Part shown: one piece after another, positions 49,458-56,644 of the stretch | How positions within the stretch are numbered: the stretch's first letter is position 1 | Layout: each line of letters opens with the position of its first letter | Source of the DNA: UMGS1387 sp045577475 | GTDB lineage: Bacteria; Bacillota; Clostridia; Oscillospirales; CAG-382 | Length of the DNA stretch: 56,644 nucleotides | Direction of reading: 5' to 3' | Assembly (NCBI GenBank): GCA_045577475.1 | Contig: JAZNIM010000087.1 | Location: 1 to 56,644 of the forward strand | Made by a program: the position numbers and the translations under genes | Notes under the pieces: model-generated | Databases searched by the model: none | What the model saw: only the letters and a program-made list of their open reading frames with translations | Told to the model about the DNA's origin: nothing

Positions 49458-50183
49458 CTACTTTGTGTTCTTTATAAACGATGTAATCATATCTGTCACA
49501 CCATAAGAGCAATGAGTACAGTTTTCCATAACGGAAAGAGTGATTTTTGACATATCGTAGTCAAAATTTCTAAGGTTTGAAAGTGTGAGCATCGTCTGTT
49601 CATATCTGTTTTTCATATCGTTATCCGCCACAACAAAATGCATGGGTGGATAATAATGACCCGGTCCGTCAATATAGAAAAGCGGTGCCGCTTCGTCAAC
49701 AAGGGTTCTGTTGGGATTTACTCCTCTTTCCCTTTTAAGTATGTTGAAATGTGTTGTAGGCTGTCCCGCATTGTGGAAGTAGCCTGCTATATCCTTGTTT
49801 GATACACCCACATCTGAAAGGAACTTCTCACCAAAGCACAGCATCATTGAAAGGTATCCGCCTGCACTTGAGCCGCCGACATAAATACCTTTTATCTTGC
49901 CGTATTTACCCATATTATTTTTTACCCAGGCAACACTTGCCGCAGCATCCTCAACATAGTCGGGAAACTTTGCATCAGGGTACATTCTGTATTCTACAGA
50001 CACAAGCGCAACACCTTCATCGGTAATTTGCTTTGCATTTTCTGTTTTAAAGCCTCTTGAGCCCGCTTCAAGTCCGCCGCCATGGAAATACACAAATACG
50101 TCAAATTCCTCTTTTTCGGGAAGATAAATATCAAGCATCTGCATGGGATGTGTACCGTAGCTTATATCTGCAATCTTTTTCAT
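49458..50183 (-). CDS. Alpha/beta hydrolase, esterase/lipase-like
   Basis: 241 residues with VYFHGGGLEAGSRGF (oxyanion HGGG, about 33-47), the nucleophile elbow GGSSAGGYLSMML (Ser about 112) and a C-terminal His in ENCTHCSYG; the Asp is probably in VVADNDMKN. It resembles acetyl-esterase and carbohydrate-esterase-like hydrolases and has no signal peptide. The ATG at 50183 follows CAGGAGG. It diverges from the DUF5054 hydrolase across a 168-bp region with one promoter for each gene, so a role in removing ester groups from the same glycan is plausible. Confidence 0.83.
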   Translation of the reverse strand: MKKIADISYGTHPMQMLDIYLPEKEEFDVFVYFHGGGLEAGSRGFKTENAKQITDEGVALVSVEYRMYPDAKFPDYVEDAAASVAWVKNNMGKYGKIKGIYVGGSSAGGYLSMMLCFGEKFLSDVGVSNKDIAGYFHNAGQPTTHFNILKRERGVNPNRTLVDEAAPLFYIDGPGHYYPPMHFVVADNDMKNRYEQTMLTLSNLRNFDYDMSKITLSVMENCTHCSYGVTDMITSFIKNTK

Positions 50184-50214
50184 AATACAGCCTCCTGTAA
50201 TATATTTCACGCTC

Positions 50215-50243
50215 AGTATAACACGGCTTTACTTATTTGTAAA
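50215..50243 (-). promoter_or_regulatory. SigA promoter of the alpha/beta hydrolase gene
   Basis: Minus strand TTTACA (50243-50238), 17-nt spacer, TATACT (50220-50215). Confidence 0.78.
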
Positions 50244-50294
50244 TAATATAATAAAATATACTTATGTTACATTTAAAGTTAACGTATAATTTTA

Positions 50295-50322
50295 TTGACA
50301 AATTTTTGTTTTATGGTACAAT
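50295..50322 (+). promoter_or_regulatory. SigA promoter of the DUF5054 hydrolase gene
   Basis: TTGACA at 50295-50300, 16-nt spacer, TACAAT at 50317-50322. Confidence 0.8.
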
Positions 50323-50351
50323 TTATATATACCCTGAAAGGAATGTTACAC

Positions 50352-52085
50352 ATGATTAAAGAAGTATATCTGATATTCAAAACACATCTTGACATAGGCT
50401 TTACAAACAACGCTTCTGTAGTTATAAAACGCTATCTTGAGGAGTTTATCCCCAACGCCATAAAAGTGGGAAACGAGCTTAAAAACACCGACACCCCATT
50501 TATCTGGACCGTCGGCTCTTGGCTTGTAAATGAAGCTTTGAAGCACGACACAGACGGCAAGGTAGAAAAGGCTATCCGTGACGGCATTATTTCATGGCAC
50601 GGTCTGCCCTTTACAGGCTACACCGAAATGATGAACGAAACGCTGTTTGAATACGGTCTTTCAATTGCCGACAAGTTAAATGCACGCTTTGGTAAAAAGA
50701 CAATTGCCTCAAAGATGACGGACGTTCCAGGCCACACCATAGGTATGGTCAAGCATTTAGCCGCCCACGGAATTGAATTTCTCCATTTAGGCGTAAATCC
50801 GGCAACACCCATTCCTCCAGTCCCCCGCCTTTTCAAATGGTTTGACGGCGAAAACACTCTTACCGTAATGTATCAGGGTGACTACGGAAAAACAGAGGAA
50901 TTCGACGACTTTGCCATTACCTTCGGATTTACGGGTGACAACTGCGGTCCGCAGAATCCCGACATTATTATAAATCAGTACAAAGAGCTGCGTGAAAAGT
51001 ACCCCGATGCCGTTATCAAGGCGGCAACCCTTGACGATATTGCTCTTAAACTGCGTGAAATCAAGGATATTCCCGTTTTCACCAAGGAAATCGGCGACAC
51101 ATGGATTCATGGCCTCGGCACAGACCCGAAAAAGGTCAGCATCTACAGAAGCCTGCTTCGTCACATTGAGGAAAACGGCATAGGCGATGCAGACCTTTCG
51201 GACAACCTCCTGCTTGTTCCCGAGCACACATGGGGTGCTGACAGAAAATGCCGCTTTAAGAACGAGGAAGGCTACACTGTTGCAGAGTTTGAAAAGCTCA
51301 GAAACGACCCTGACAGAATAAGCATCGAGGAAACATGGAAAGAGCAGAGAGCTTATCTTGACAAGGCGCAGGATGAGCTTGGTGTAAAGGTAGACTACAC
51401 GGTTGACGTACCCGACCTTTCGGCAATGACCGAGTGTGAAGTATGTGACGGCGGCATTGAAGTAAGCTGGGTGCTTTACGGTGCTGAAGATTACGAGCGT
51501 TACAAAATGACCTATATGAACCCCGCCTTACACAATGTATATTGGGCAAACGCCGACTTTATAAAATCAAATCTTCCCGAAGCAAACAACCGCGGAATTC
51601 ATATTGCAAAGCCTCAGAGCACTTACACCGACGGAAGCAAAACTGTTACCGTTTACGAATTTGACAAAGCTCTTTCGGAATATGAAGGACTTCCCGTGAT
51701 TTACGAAATATTTGAAGGAAACAAGGTTGAGCTTCGTCTTATCGGGCAGAAAGCAAACCGTCAGCCAAACGCCTTCTTTGTAAAATTCAAAGGTTTACGG
51801 GAAAATTGGCAGGTAAACAAGCTTGGCAGATGGATTGACAGCACAGATATTGCAGGAAGTCCGCTTATATGCGGCATCGACAAGGGTGTACGCAACAAGG
51901 ATGTGGAAATTACAAGTCTTGATGCACCGCTTGTTTGTCCCTTCGGCAGACGGCTTCTTGAATACGACCTTTATCCTGCATGGGAGGACATGTATTTTAA
52001 TCTTTACAACAACATATGGAACACAAATCATCCGCTGTGGTATGAGGAGGATTCGGTGTTCAGGTTTGAAATCAAAAACAGATAA
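50352..52085 (+). CDS. DUF5054 / GH38-like putative glycoside hydrolase
   Basis: 577 residues, cytoplasmic by absence of a signal peptide. The N-terminus FKTHLDIGFTN (about 8-18) resembles the zinc HxD motif of GH38 alpha-mannosidases; other segments are WTVGSWLVNEALKH (about 56-69), SKMTDVPGHTIGMVKHL and EHTWGADRKCRFKNEEG (about 294-310). The C-terminal half is beta-rich, as in this group. Natural substrate is unknown; the family is found with glycan-degradation genes, and a GH78-like gene lies nearby. The ATG at 50352 has GAAAGGAATG upstream; earlier ATGs sit on the ribosome binding site or the promoter. Confidence 0.8.
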   Translation: MIKEVYLIFKTHLDIGFTNNASVVIKRYLEEFIPNAIKVGNELKNTDTPFIWTVGSWLVNEALKHDTDGKVEKAIRDGIISWHGLPFTGYTEMMNETLFEYGLSIADKLNARFGKKTIASKMTDVPGHTIGMVKHLAAHGIEFLHLGVNPATPIPPVPRLFKWFDGENTLTVMYQGDYGKTEEFDDFAITFGFTGDNCGPQNPDIIINQYKELREKYPDAVIKAATLDDIALKLREIKDIPVFTKEIGDTWIHGLGTDPKKVSIYRSLLRHIEENGIGDADLSDNLLLVPEHTWGADRKCRFKNEEGYTVAEFEKLRNDPDRISIEETWKEQRAYLDKAQDELGVKVDYTVDVPDLSAMTECEVCDGGIEVSWVLYGAEDYERYKMTYMNPALHNVYWANADFIKSNLPEANNRGIHIAKPQSTYTDGSKTVTVYEFDKALSEYEGLPVIYEIFEGNKVELRLIGQKANRQPNAFFVKFKGLRENWQVNKLGRWIDSTDIAGSPLICGIDKGVRNKDVEITSLDAPLVCPFGRRLLEYDLYPAWEDMYFNLYNNIWNTNHPLWYEEDSVFRFEIKNR

Positions 52086-52151
52086 GCTGATATACAAAAG
52101 AACCGCCGTATGCGGAGTGTTCTTAGGGACAGTTATTTCATATTATAAAAG

Positions 52152-52191
52152 AAGGAACAAGAATTCAAATTTTGATTCTTGTTCCTTTTTT
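52152..52191 (+). terminator. Terminator after the DUF5054 hydrolase gene
   Basis: AAGGAACAAGAAT/ATTCTTGTTCCTT stem (52152-52164 with 52175-52187), then TTTT. Confidence 0.9.
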
Positions 52192-52214
52192 GTTTAAACA
52201 AATTGAACCGCTTC

Positions 52215-52946
52215 TCAAAGTATCTTACATTTTGCATTTAATTCTTTCCAGACTGTATCAAATATGGCGATATCAATATCATTTATTGATGCGAGTGTGT
52301 ATAGTGATTTTCTGTTGAATTTTTCGCTGTCACATAAAAAAACACTTTGTTTAGTATTTCCCAGCATAAGAGAACGAAGATAGTTTTCTTCTTCTGTAGG
52401 GTCAGAAATAATCCCGTTTTTATCCAGCGCATAAGATGAGAAAAACAAAATATCCGGATGAATTTCTGAAATCACTCTGTAGCTCTGAGGTCCTGATAAT
52501 ACAGCGGAGTTATTTACACTGCCACCACCGACACAATGTGTTTTAATACCATAGTTTATGGCATTGAGAGCCGTAATCATGTTGTTTGTAAAAAGAGTTA
52601 TATCTTTATGCTTTGCAATGTATGGAATTAAGAAACCGGCAGTGCTTGAACCATCTAACATGATAATCTGCCCATCACAAATGAGATGTTCGGCTTTTTT
52701 TGCAATTTTACGTTTTGCAGCGGTATTCTGTGACAGGCGATTTTGAAGCGGAGCTACCTGATTAGCATTTAATATATTAGCTCCTCCGTGTGTGCGCTTG
52801 ATAAAATACATATTTTGCAGTTTGGTTAAATCACGGCGAATACTTGATTCGGAAGTATATGTTAATTGGGAAAGTTTCTTTACCGTCATAAATCCATTTT
52901 TGTTCAGTAATTCAAGAATTTGTTCTTGTCTTTTTGAAGTGCTCAT
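52215..52946 (-). CDS. DeoR-family transcriptional repressor
   Basis: 243 residues. The N-terminal winged helix is typical of DeoR/GlpR (RQEQILELLNKNGFMTVKKL, then SESSIRRDLTKLQ and RTHGGANIL). The sugar-phosphate-sensing C-terminal domain has IMLDGSSTAGFLIPY, LFTNNMITALN and HCVGGGSVNNS. ATG at 52946 with AAAGGTG upstream; an ATG seven codons earlier lacks one. It diverges from araD-araM-GDPD and the 12-bp inverted repeat in the shared region is its probable operator, so it likely controls that operon in response to a phosphorylated sugar. Confidence 0.9.
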   Translation of the reverse strand: MSTSKRQEQILELLNKNGFMTVKKLSQLTYTSESSIRRDLTKLQNMYFIKRTHGGANILNANQVAPLQNRLSQNTAAKRKIAKKAEHLICDGQIIMLDGSSTAGFLIPYIAKHKDITLFTNNMITALNAINYGIKTHCVGGGSVNNSAVLSGPQSYRVISEIHPDILFFSSYALDKNGIISDPTEEENYLRSLMLGNTKQSVFLCDSEKFNRKSLYTLASINDIDIAIFDTVWKELNAKCKIL

Positions 52947-52978
52947 TTTAACACCTTTTTTGCTCATTTTATAATTTT

Positions 52979-53030
52979 ATATGATTGTTTTTCTGGTTTA
53001 TCGCCAAATATTGAAAACAAACAATCATAT
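52979..53030. promoter_or_regulatory. Operator: perfect 12-bp inverted repeat between the DeoR gene and araD
   Basis: ATATGATTGTTT (52979-52990) and AAACAATCATAT (53019-53030), 28 bases apart. The right arm lies between the -35 and -10 boxes of the araD promoter, the left arm just upstream of the regulator gene, so binding could repress both directions. Confidence 0.75.
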
Positions 53031-53038
53031 TGTATAAT
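53011..53038 (+). promoter_or_regulatory. SigA promoter of the araD-araM-GDPD operon
   Basis: TTGAAA at 53011-53016, 16-nt spacer, TATAAT at 53033-53038, overlapping the right operator arm. Confidence 0.8.
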
Positions 53039-53078
53039 TATACCATAAAAAAATAATAAGTCAATATGAGGTGATATG

Positions 53079-53774
53079 ATGCTGGAAAATACAAAAGAAA
53101 GAGTGCTTAAAGCAAATCTTACTTTGAAGAATGAAAAGCTAATTACGCTAACCTGGGGAAATGTTTCGGAACTTGACAGAGAAACCGGCTATGTTGTAAT
53201 AAAGCCGTCAGGCGTGGATTATGAAAACATGAATGTCGATGATATGGTTGTAGTTGACCTTTCCGGGAAAGTGGTTGAAGGTAAATGGAATCCTTCTTCT
53301 GATACCCCCACTCATTTAGAATTATACAGAAGTTTCCCCGAAATTGGTGGAATCACCCATACCCACTCAAGATGGGCAACAATTTTTTCGCAATGCGGAA
53401 TGGATATTCCGGTGCTTGGTACAACGCATGCCGATGCTTTTTACGGGGCTGTTCCTTGCACCCGAAAGATGACTGCCGCCGAGATAACAGGGGAATATGA
53501 ACTTGAAACCGGTAAAGTTATTGCAGAACTTTTCACCAAAGAAACTATTTGCAGCATTCCCGGTGCTCTCGTATATTCTCACGGCCCTTTTACCTGGGCA
53601 AAGGATGCGAAAGATTCTGTGAAAAACGCAATTATTTTGGAAGAGGTAGCAATGATGGCATGGCATACTATTATGATGAAACCCGATATGAAATTCCAGA
53701 AAGAACTTCTTGATAAACACTATCTCAGAAAACACGGAGAAAATGCTTATTATGGACAGAAGGAGTGTAAATAA
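53079..53774 (+). CDS. araD: L-ribulose-5-phosphate 4-epimerase (class II aldolase/epimerase)
   Basis: 231 residues converting L-ribulose 5-phosphate to D-xylulose 5-phosphate with a divalent metal. It starts MLENTKERVLKANLTL, close to E. coli AraD, and has LTWGNVSE, KPSGVDYENM, THTHSRWATIF (metal His pair, about 93-103), GTTHADAFYGAVPCTR (about 117-132) and SHGPFTWAKDA. These favour AraD over fuculose aldolase. The second ATG (53079) has GAGG seven bases upstream; the first (53076) is too close. The last base of its TAA is the first base of the next ATG. No araA or araB is in the window. Confidence 0.9.
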   Translation: MLENTKERVLKANLTLKNEKLITLTWGNVSELDRETGYVVIKPSGVDYENMNVDDMVVVDLSGKVVEGKWNPSSDTPTHLELYRSFPEIGGITHTHSRWATIFSQCGMDIPVLGTTHADAFYGAVPCTRKMTAAEITGEYELETGKVIAELFTKETICSIPGALVYSHGPFTWAKDAKDSVKNAIILEEVAMMAWHTIMMKPDMKFQKELLDKHYLRKHGENAYYGQKECK

Positions 53775-55027
53775 TGATAATAGACAGCAAAAAATATAAC
53801 GGTAAATGTTCTTGTGGGAATGAACATAAAATGGAAACAGAGTTTTGTATAATTGAAGCCGGTTGTCTTGCAAATGCTGATAAGTATATTAAAAAATGCG
53901 GGCTGAAAGGATTTTCGGTTGCAATATATGATGAAAATACATACGAATCCACCGATGGCATGCATCCGAAAGTGGATGAAGAAATTATTCTACCTTCTGA
54001 AGGGTTACATGCTGATAACCACGGTGTTATGTTAGCAATGGAACAGTTGGCTGAAAGCTGTGATTACCTTATTGCAATAGGTTCAGGAACAATCCATGAT
54101 ATAACACGCTACTGTGCATATGAAAAAGGGATTCCTTTTGTGTCTTGTCCAACTGCCGCAAGCGTTGACGGATTTTGTTCATCTGTTGCCGCGATGACCT
54201 GGGACGGATTTAAAAAGACCTTTCAAGCAGTTGCCCCAAAAATTGTTATAGCAGACCTCGGCATTATATCAAAAGCGCCGATGTTTCTCACAAATTCTGG
54301 CTTTGGAGATATGATTGGAAAATTTATAGCATTGGCAGATTGGAAAATAGCACACATATTGACAAATGAATATTTTTGCGAGACCATATATGATATGACT
54401 ATGAATGCAACGAAAGCTGTTACAGAAAGTGCAAAAGCAATAAAAGATGGCGATATAACTGCCTATGAAAAACTTATATACGGGCTCTTGATGTCAGGAC
54501 TTGCAATGCAGATGCTTGGCAATTCACGCTGTGCTTCGGGTGCAGAACATCACATTTCCCACTTAATAGAAATGCAGCCTGAAGGGTTGGGAATAAAATC
54601 TGATGCATTGCACGGAGAAAAAGTTGGTGTAGGTACATTAATTGCTTGCAGGGAATATCATCAAATTAAAAACAGCAATTTAAAATGGAAAGATTATCGT
54701 AAGGCAGGCAGCGATTATGTTAAAGATATGTTTGGAGAAAAATTAGGTGATGCTATAATTGCAGAAAATTCAAATGACTGCGCTTTGGGTATAACAGCAA
54801 AGCTTATAGAGGAAAAATGGGATAAAATCCGTAGTATAATAGATACTGTTCCCACATACAAAGAGTTAATTGAAAAATACGAAGTGCTTGGAGTAAAATC
54901 TGATCTTGGCGATATTGATGTACAGGAAGAAAAATGCAATTTGCTTTTGGAATATTCACCACTTGTACGCAATAGGCTGACACTTATGAGATTACGCAGA
55001 ACAGTAATTAGGGAGGAAAACAAATGA
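53774..55027 (+). CDS. araM: Glycerol-1-phosphate dehydrogenase-like enzyme (AraM/EgsA family)
   Basis: 417 residues of the iron-containing alcohol dehydrogenase/G1PDH superfamily. NAD(P)-site GSGTIHDITRYCA (about 96-108), SCPTAASVDGFCSS (about 119-132), metal-site GAEHHISHLIEM (about 254-265) and LHGEKVGVGT (about 275-284). The B. subtilis homologue makes sn-glycerol 1-phosphate from dihydroxyacetone phosphate; some homologues may act on other polyol phosphates. In B. subtilis araM also lies in the ara operon near araD. Coupled to araD by TAATG and to the next gene by an ATGA overlap. Codon usage is AT-rich compared with the genes before 52 kb. Confidence 0.88.
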   Translation: MIIDSKKYNGKCSCGNEHKMETEFCIIEAGCLANADKYIKKCGLKGFSVAIYDENTYESTDGMHPKVDEEIILPSEGLHADNHGVMLAMEQLAESCDYLIAIGSGTIHDITRYCAYEKGIPFVSCPTAASVDGFCSSVAAMTWDGFKKTFQAVAPKIVIADLGIISKAPMFLTNSGFGDMIGKFIALADWKIAHILTNEYFCETIYDMTMNATKAVTESAKAIKDGDITAYEKLIYGLLMSGLAMQMLGNSRCASGAEHHISHLIEMQPEGLGIKSDALHGEKVGVGTLIACREYHQIKNSNLKWKDYRKAGSDYVKDMFGEKLGDAIIAENSNDCALGITAKLIEEKWDKIRSIIDTVPTYKELIEKYEVLGVKSDLGDIDVQEEKCNLLLEYSPLVRNRLTLMRLRRTVIREENK

Positions 55028-55812
55028 ATGGTTCAAGAATTATTTTAGCAGCACATCGAGGGGATAGATTTAATTATCCCGAAAATACAATGCCGGCTTT
55101 TGAATCAGCAGTCAGCCTTGGGGTAGATATGATTGAAACAGACGTCAGGATGAGTAAAGATGGAGAACTTGTGTTGATGCACGACAGAAGCGCACTTCGC
55201 ACAACAGGAATAGATAAAAATATTGATGAAATGTCGCTTTTAGAAATCAGGAGCCTTAATGCAGGGTGTACTTTTAAAAATCCTGTTATAGCTAAAATAC
55301 CTACTGTAAGAGAATTTCTTGAGTATATTAAAAATGCCAATATAATGGTAAACTGGGAATTTAAGGTTTATCCGACTGATTTTGATACCGATACTGCATT
55401 TGAAGTTGTGGATAAGCTTGTTAAGCTGATTGATGAATACGATATGGTTGATAGATCTATGATGAATTCATTCAGTGCAAAAGTTCTGGAATATATCTAT
55501 AAGAAGTACAGAAACAAGTTCCCAATTCACGGACAAGGCATATACAAATGCAAACGTTCATGCGACTTGTCCGAAATTGACGAAACCGAGCTTTTTGACT
55601 GGTGTTGTCTCTATCCCAATGAAGTTGGACGCAATCCTATTGAGTTTAAGGAGAATTTTGATTACTGTGCAAAAAACGATATTATTCCTTGCATTTGTAT
55701 TCCGGACAATATTGAGAACTATAAAACAGCAATTGATTACGGGTGCAAAATGTTTACCTCAAATAACATCGCTGAGGCAGCTCGAATTTTATCAGAACTC
55801 AAAGTGAGATAA
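55024..55812 (+). CDS. Glycerophosphodiester phosphodiesterase (GDPD/UgpQ family)
   Basis: 262 residues. All GDPD catalytic elements are present: AAHRGDRFNYPENTMPAF (about 9-26), MIETDVRMSKDGELVLMHD (about 38-56) with the acidic metal ligands, and a C-terminal CICIPDNIENYKTAIDYG with KMFTSN. No signal peptide, so it acts inside the cell on imported or endogenous phosphodiesters, releasing an alcohol and a polyol phosphate. The start overlaps araM by four bases. In this operon it could feed the AraM-type dehydrogenase, whose product could pass to AraD; that route is inference. Confidence 0.92.
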   Translation: MNGSRIILAAHRGDRFNYPENTMPAFESAVSLGVDMIETDVRMSKDGELVLMHDRSALRTTGIDKNIDEMSLLEIRSLNAGCTFKNPVIAKIPTVREFLEYIKNANIMVNWEFKVYPTDFDTDTAFEVVDKLVKLIDEYDMVDRSMMNSFSAKVLEYIYKKYRNKFPIHGQGIYKCKRSCDLSEIDETELFDWCCLYPNEVGRNPIEFKENFDYCAKNDIIPCICIPDNIENYKTAIDYGCKMFTSNNIAEAARILSELKVR

Positions 55813-55888
55813 GTATCTTTTTATGTCCGGTACTTTAATTAACAAGCAGGGAAAATGTATACCATTTTCCAAAACATTTAGGATATCC

Positions 55889-55966
55889 TAAGACCTTAAA
55901 CGGTACGATGTAGCATCGTACCTACAAAAAAGGCAGAAACAAAATCAATTGTTTCTGCCTTTTTTA
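55889..55966. terminator. Convergent terminators between the GDPD gene and the GH78-like gene
   Basis: AAAAAAGGCAGAAAC/GTTTCTGCCTTTTTT (55926-55940 with 55951-55965) works in both directions. A short hairpin GGTACGATG/CATCGTACC lies just before it. Nothing else was seen in 55813-56009. Confidence 0.88.
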
Positions 55967-56009
55967 AATACTGTCCTTCAGGACACTTCGCATAAGGCGG
56001 TTCTTCTTT

Positions 56010-56644
56010 TTAGCACATTCCAAACTTATTGTAATAGTATATCGGCATAGCACTCCAGCCGTGGCACAGACTTCCTGCTTTACTGAAGTCATCAGCACCG
56101 TTTATGGTTTCCCAGAAGCTGGTTGCACCCTTGTCAAGCATATAGCCATACTTTTCACGGATGTCCGAAAGCACAAACTCCTTGTTGCCGTCAAAGTCCT
56201 TTTCAAGCAGTGCATCGTATACGTATCCCAGCATTGAAAGGGTTGCGGGAACAAGCTCTTTGTTGTTCTTAACTGCATCAACAGTTCTTTCGTCACCCAC
56301 ACCTGCAAGCAGTGCAAAAGCGTTGCAAAGCTGTGAGTAAAGCTTTCTGTCGACAAATGAAGTTCCGAAAAGCCCCGTTTCTTCATCAAAGAAGCCTGAC
56401 ACAATTCCTTTTCTTACCTCGTCAAATTTTATTCCGCCTTCAGTGCCATACATTTCGCAGAGCTTGTCGTAACGGCTTCCGGCATATATATACGCACAGT
56501 TGAGAATGATGTGAGTGTTCTTTGTAAAACCTTTGATCGTTGTGAAATTTCCTTCAGACCATTCAAAGAAGTTCCAATAAGGGTTGGGAAGATTTTCAAT
56601 AAGTCCGTTTTCGCCTATTCTTTGTGTGAAATTGTCCATAATCT
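56010..56644 (-). CDS. GH78-like alpha-L-rhamnosidase, C-terminal part (5' end outside window)
   Basis: Only the last about 210 residues are visible. The region looks like the second half of an (alpha/alpha)6 barrel: NPYWNFFEWSEG near the left end of the fragment, SQLCNAFALLAGVGDERT, EKYGYMLDKGATSFWETING (about 165-184) and the closing SLCHGWSAMPIYYYNK. These are typical of GH78 rhamnosidases and related hydrolases. The Met at 56639 is almost certainly internal because the preceding catalytic half of such proteins is missing. Sequence beyond the window is needed for a firm assignment. A bidirectional terminator follows the stop codon. Confidence 0.75.
   Translation of the reverse strand, partial: IMDNFTQRIGENGLIENLPNPYWNFFEWSEGNFTTIKGFTKNTHIILNCAYIYAGSRYDKLCEMYGTEGGIKFDEVRKGIVSGFFDEETGLFGTSFVDRKLYSQLCNAFALLAGVGDERTVDAVKNNKELVPATLSMLGYVYDALLEKDFDGNKEFVLSDIREKYGYMLDKGATSFWETINGADDFSKAGSLCHGWSAMPIYYYNKFGMC

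Overview
The window looks like a chromosome segment from a low-to-moderate GC Firmicute of class Clostridia, probably an uncultured gut or rumen member of the Oscillospirales or a related order. The signs are many near-consensus SigA promoters with 17-nt spacers, AGGAGG-type ribosome binding sites, a T-box riboswitch, DivIVA, an anaerobic indolepyruvate:ferredoxin oxidoreductase, a YmfF/YmfH-type M16 peptidase pair and many intrinsic terminators. This assignment is inference; no rRNA or tRNA gene was seen. Both ends are cut: the left edge lies in a repeat-rich intergenic region and the right edge cuts a GH78-like gene.

Layout. 0.2-3.4 kb (-): iorA-iorB and a NYN-domain protein. 3.5-7.1 kb (+): a large secreted GLUG-repeat protein behind a 9-codon coupled leader ORF. 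7.3-12.1 kb (+): a complete branched-chain amino acid ABC transporter, livJHMGF. 12.1-13.6 kb: a composite intergenic repeat, a 54-residue membrane protein (-) and trhA (+). 13.7-17.2 kb (+): aspartate kinase, then a T-box riboswitch controlling a sodium:solute symporter. 17.2-22.3 kb: a glycan locus of a GH-like hydrolase, a short cupin, a PocR-AraC regulator (divergent) and a BNR/sialidase-fold protein. 22.4-24.4 kb (-): malic enzyme and a sugar isomerase-like TIM barrel. 24.6-27.0 kb: a Cys-rich putative surface or spore protein facing a CpsC/CpsD pair. 27.0-31.9 kb (-): a housekeeping operon of two M16 proteins, lgt, folD and aroK. 32-36.8 kb (-): a 1599-residue cyclic beta-1,2-glucan synthase-like protein. 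36.9-38.4 kb (-): divIVA, a fumarase-beta homologue and PqqD. 38.6-40.8 kb (+): a two-component system. 41.3-43.4 kb (-): pgk-tpiA. 43.5-46.5 kb: birA, asnA, fba. 46.7-52.1 kb: PHP phosphoesterase, CNNM/CorC protein, esterase, DUF5054/GH38-like hydrolase. 52.2-55.8 kb: a more AT-rich, probably acquired cassette of a DeoR regulator diverging from araD-araM-GDPD. 56.0 kb to the edge (-): a partial GH78-like gene.

The gene content suggests a fermentative anaerobe that imports branched-chain amino acids, handles aromatic 2-oxoacids through Ior, runs glycolysis (fba, tpiA, pgk) and uses host or plant glycans.

The most unusual signal is not a protein. Several gene ends (livF, tpiA, fba, the histidine kinase, iorB) carry a family of modular, hairpin-rich intergenic elements, always in the sense orientation of the upstream gene. 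Stem sequences differ between copies by compensatory base changes while loops and linkers are conserved. In tpiA and fba a 14-bp hairpin starts at or directly after the stop codon. These may be an undescribed composite 3'-UTR/terminator element or a structured repeat family. Other points of interest are the coupled leader ORF, a phosphoglycerate kinase with an extra insertion, a glucan synthase lacking its phosphorylase domain, and the araD-araM-GDPD cassette with a clear operator.
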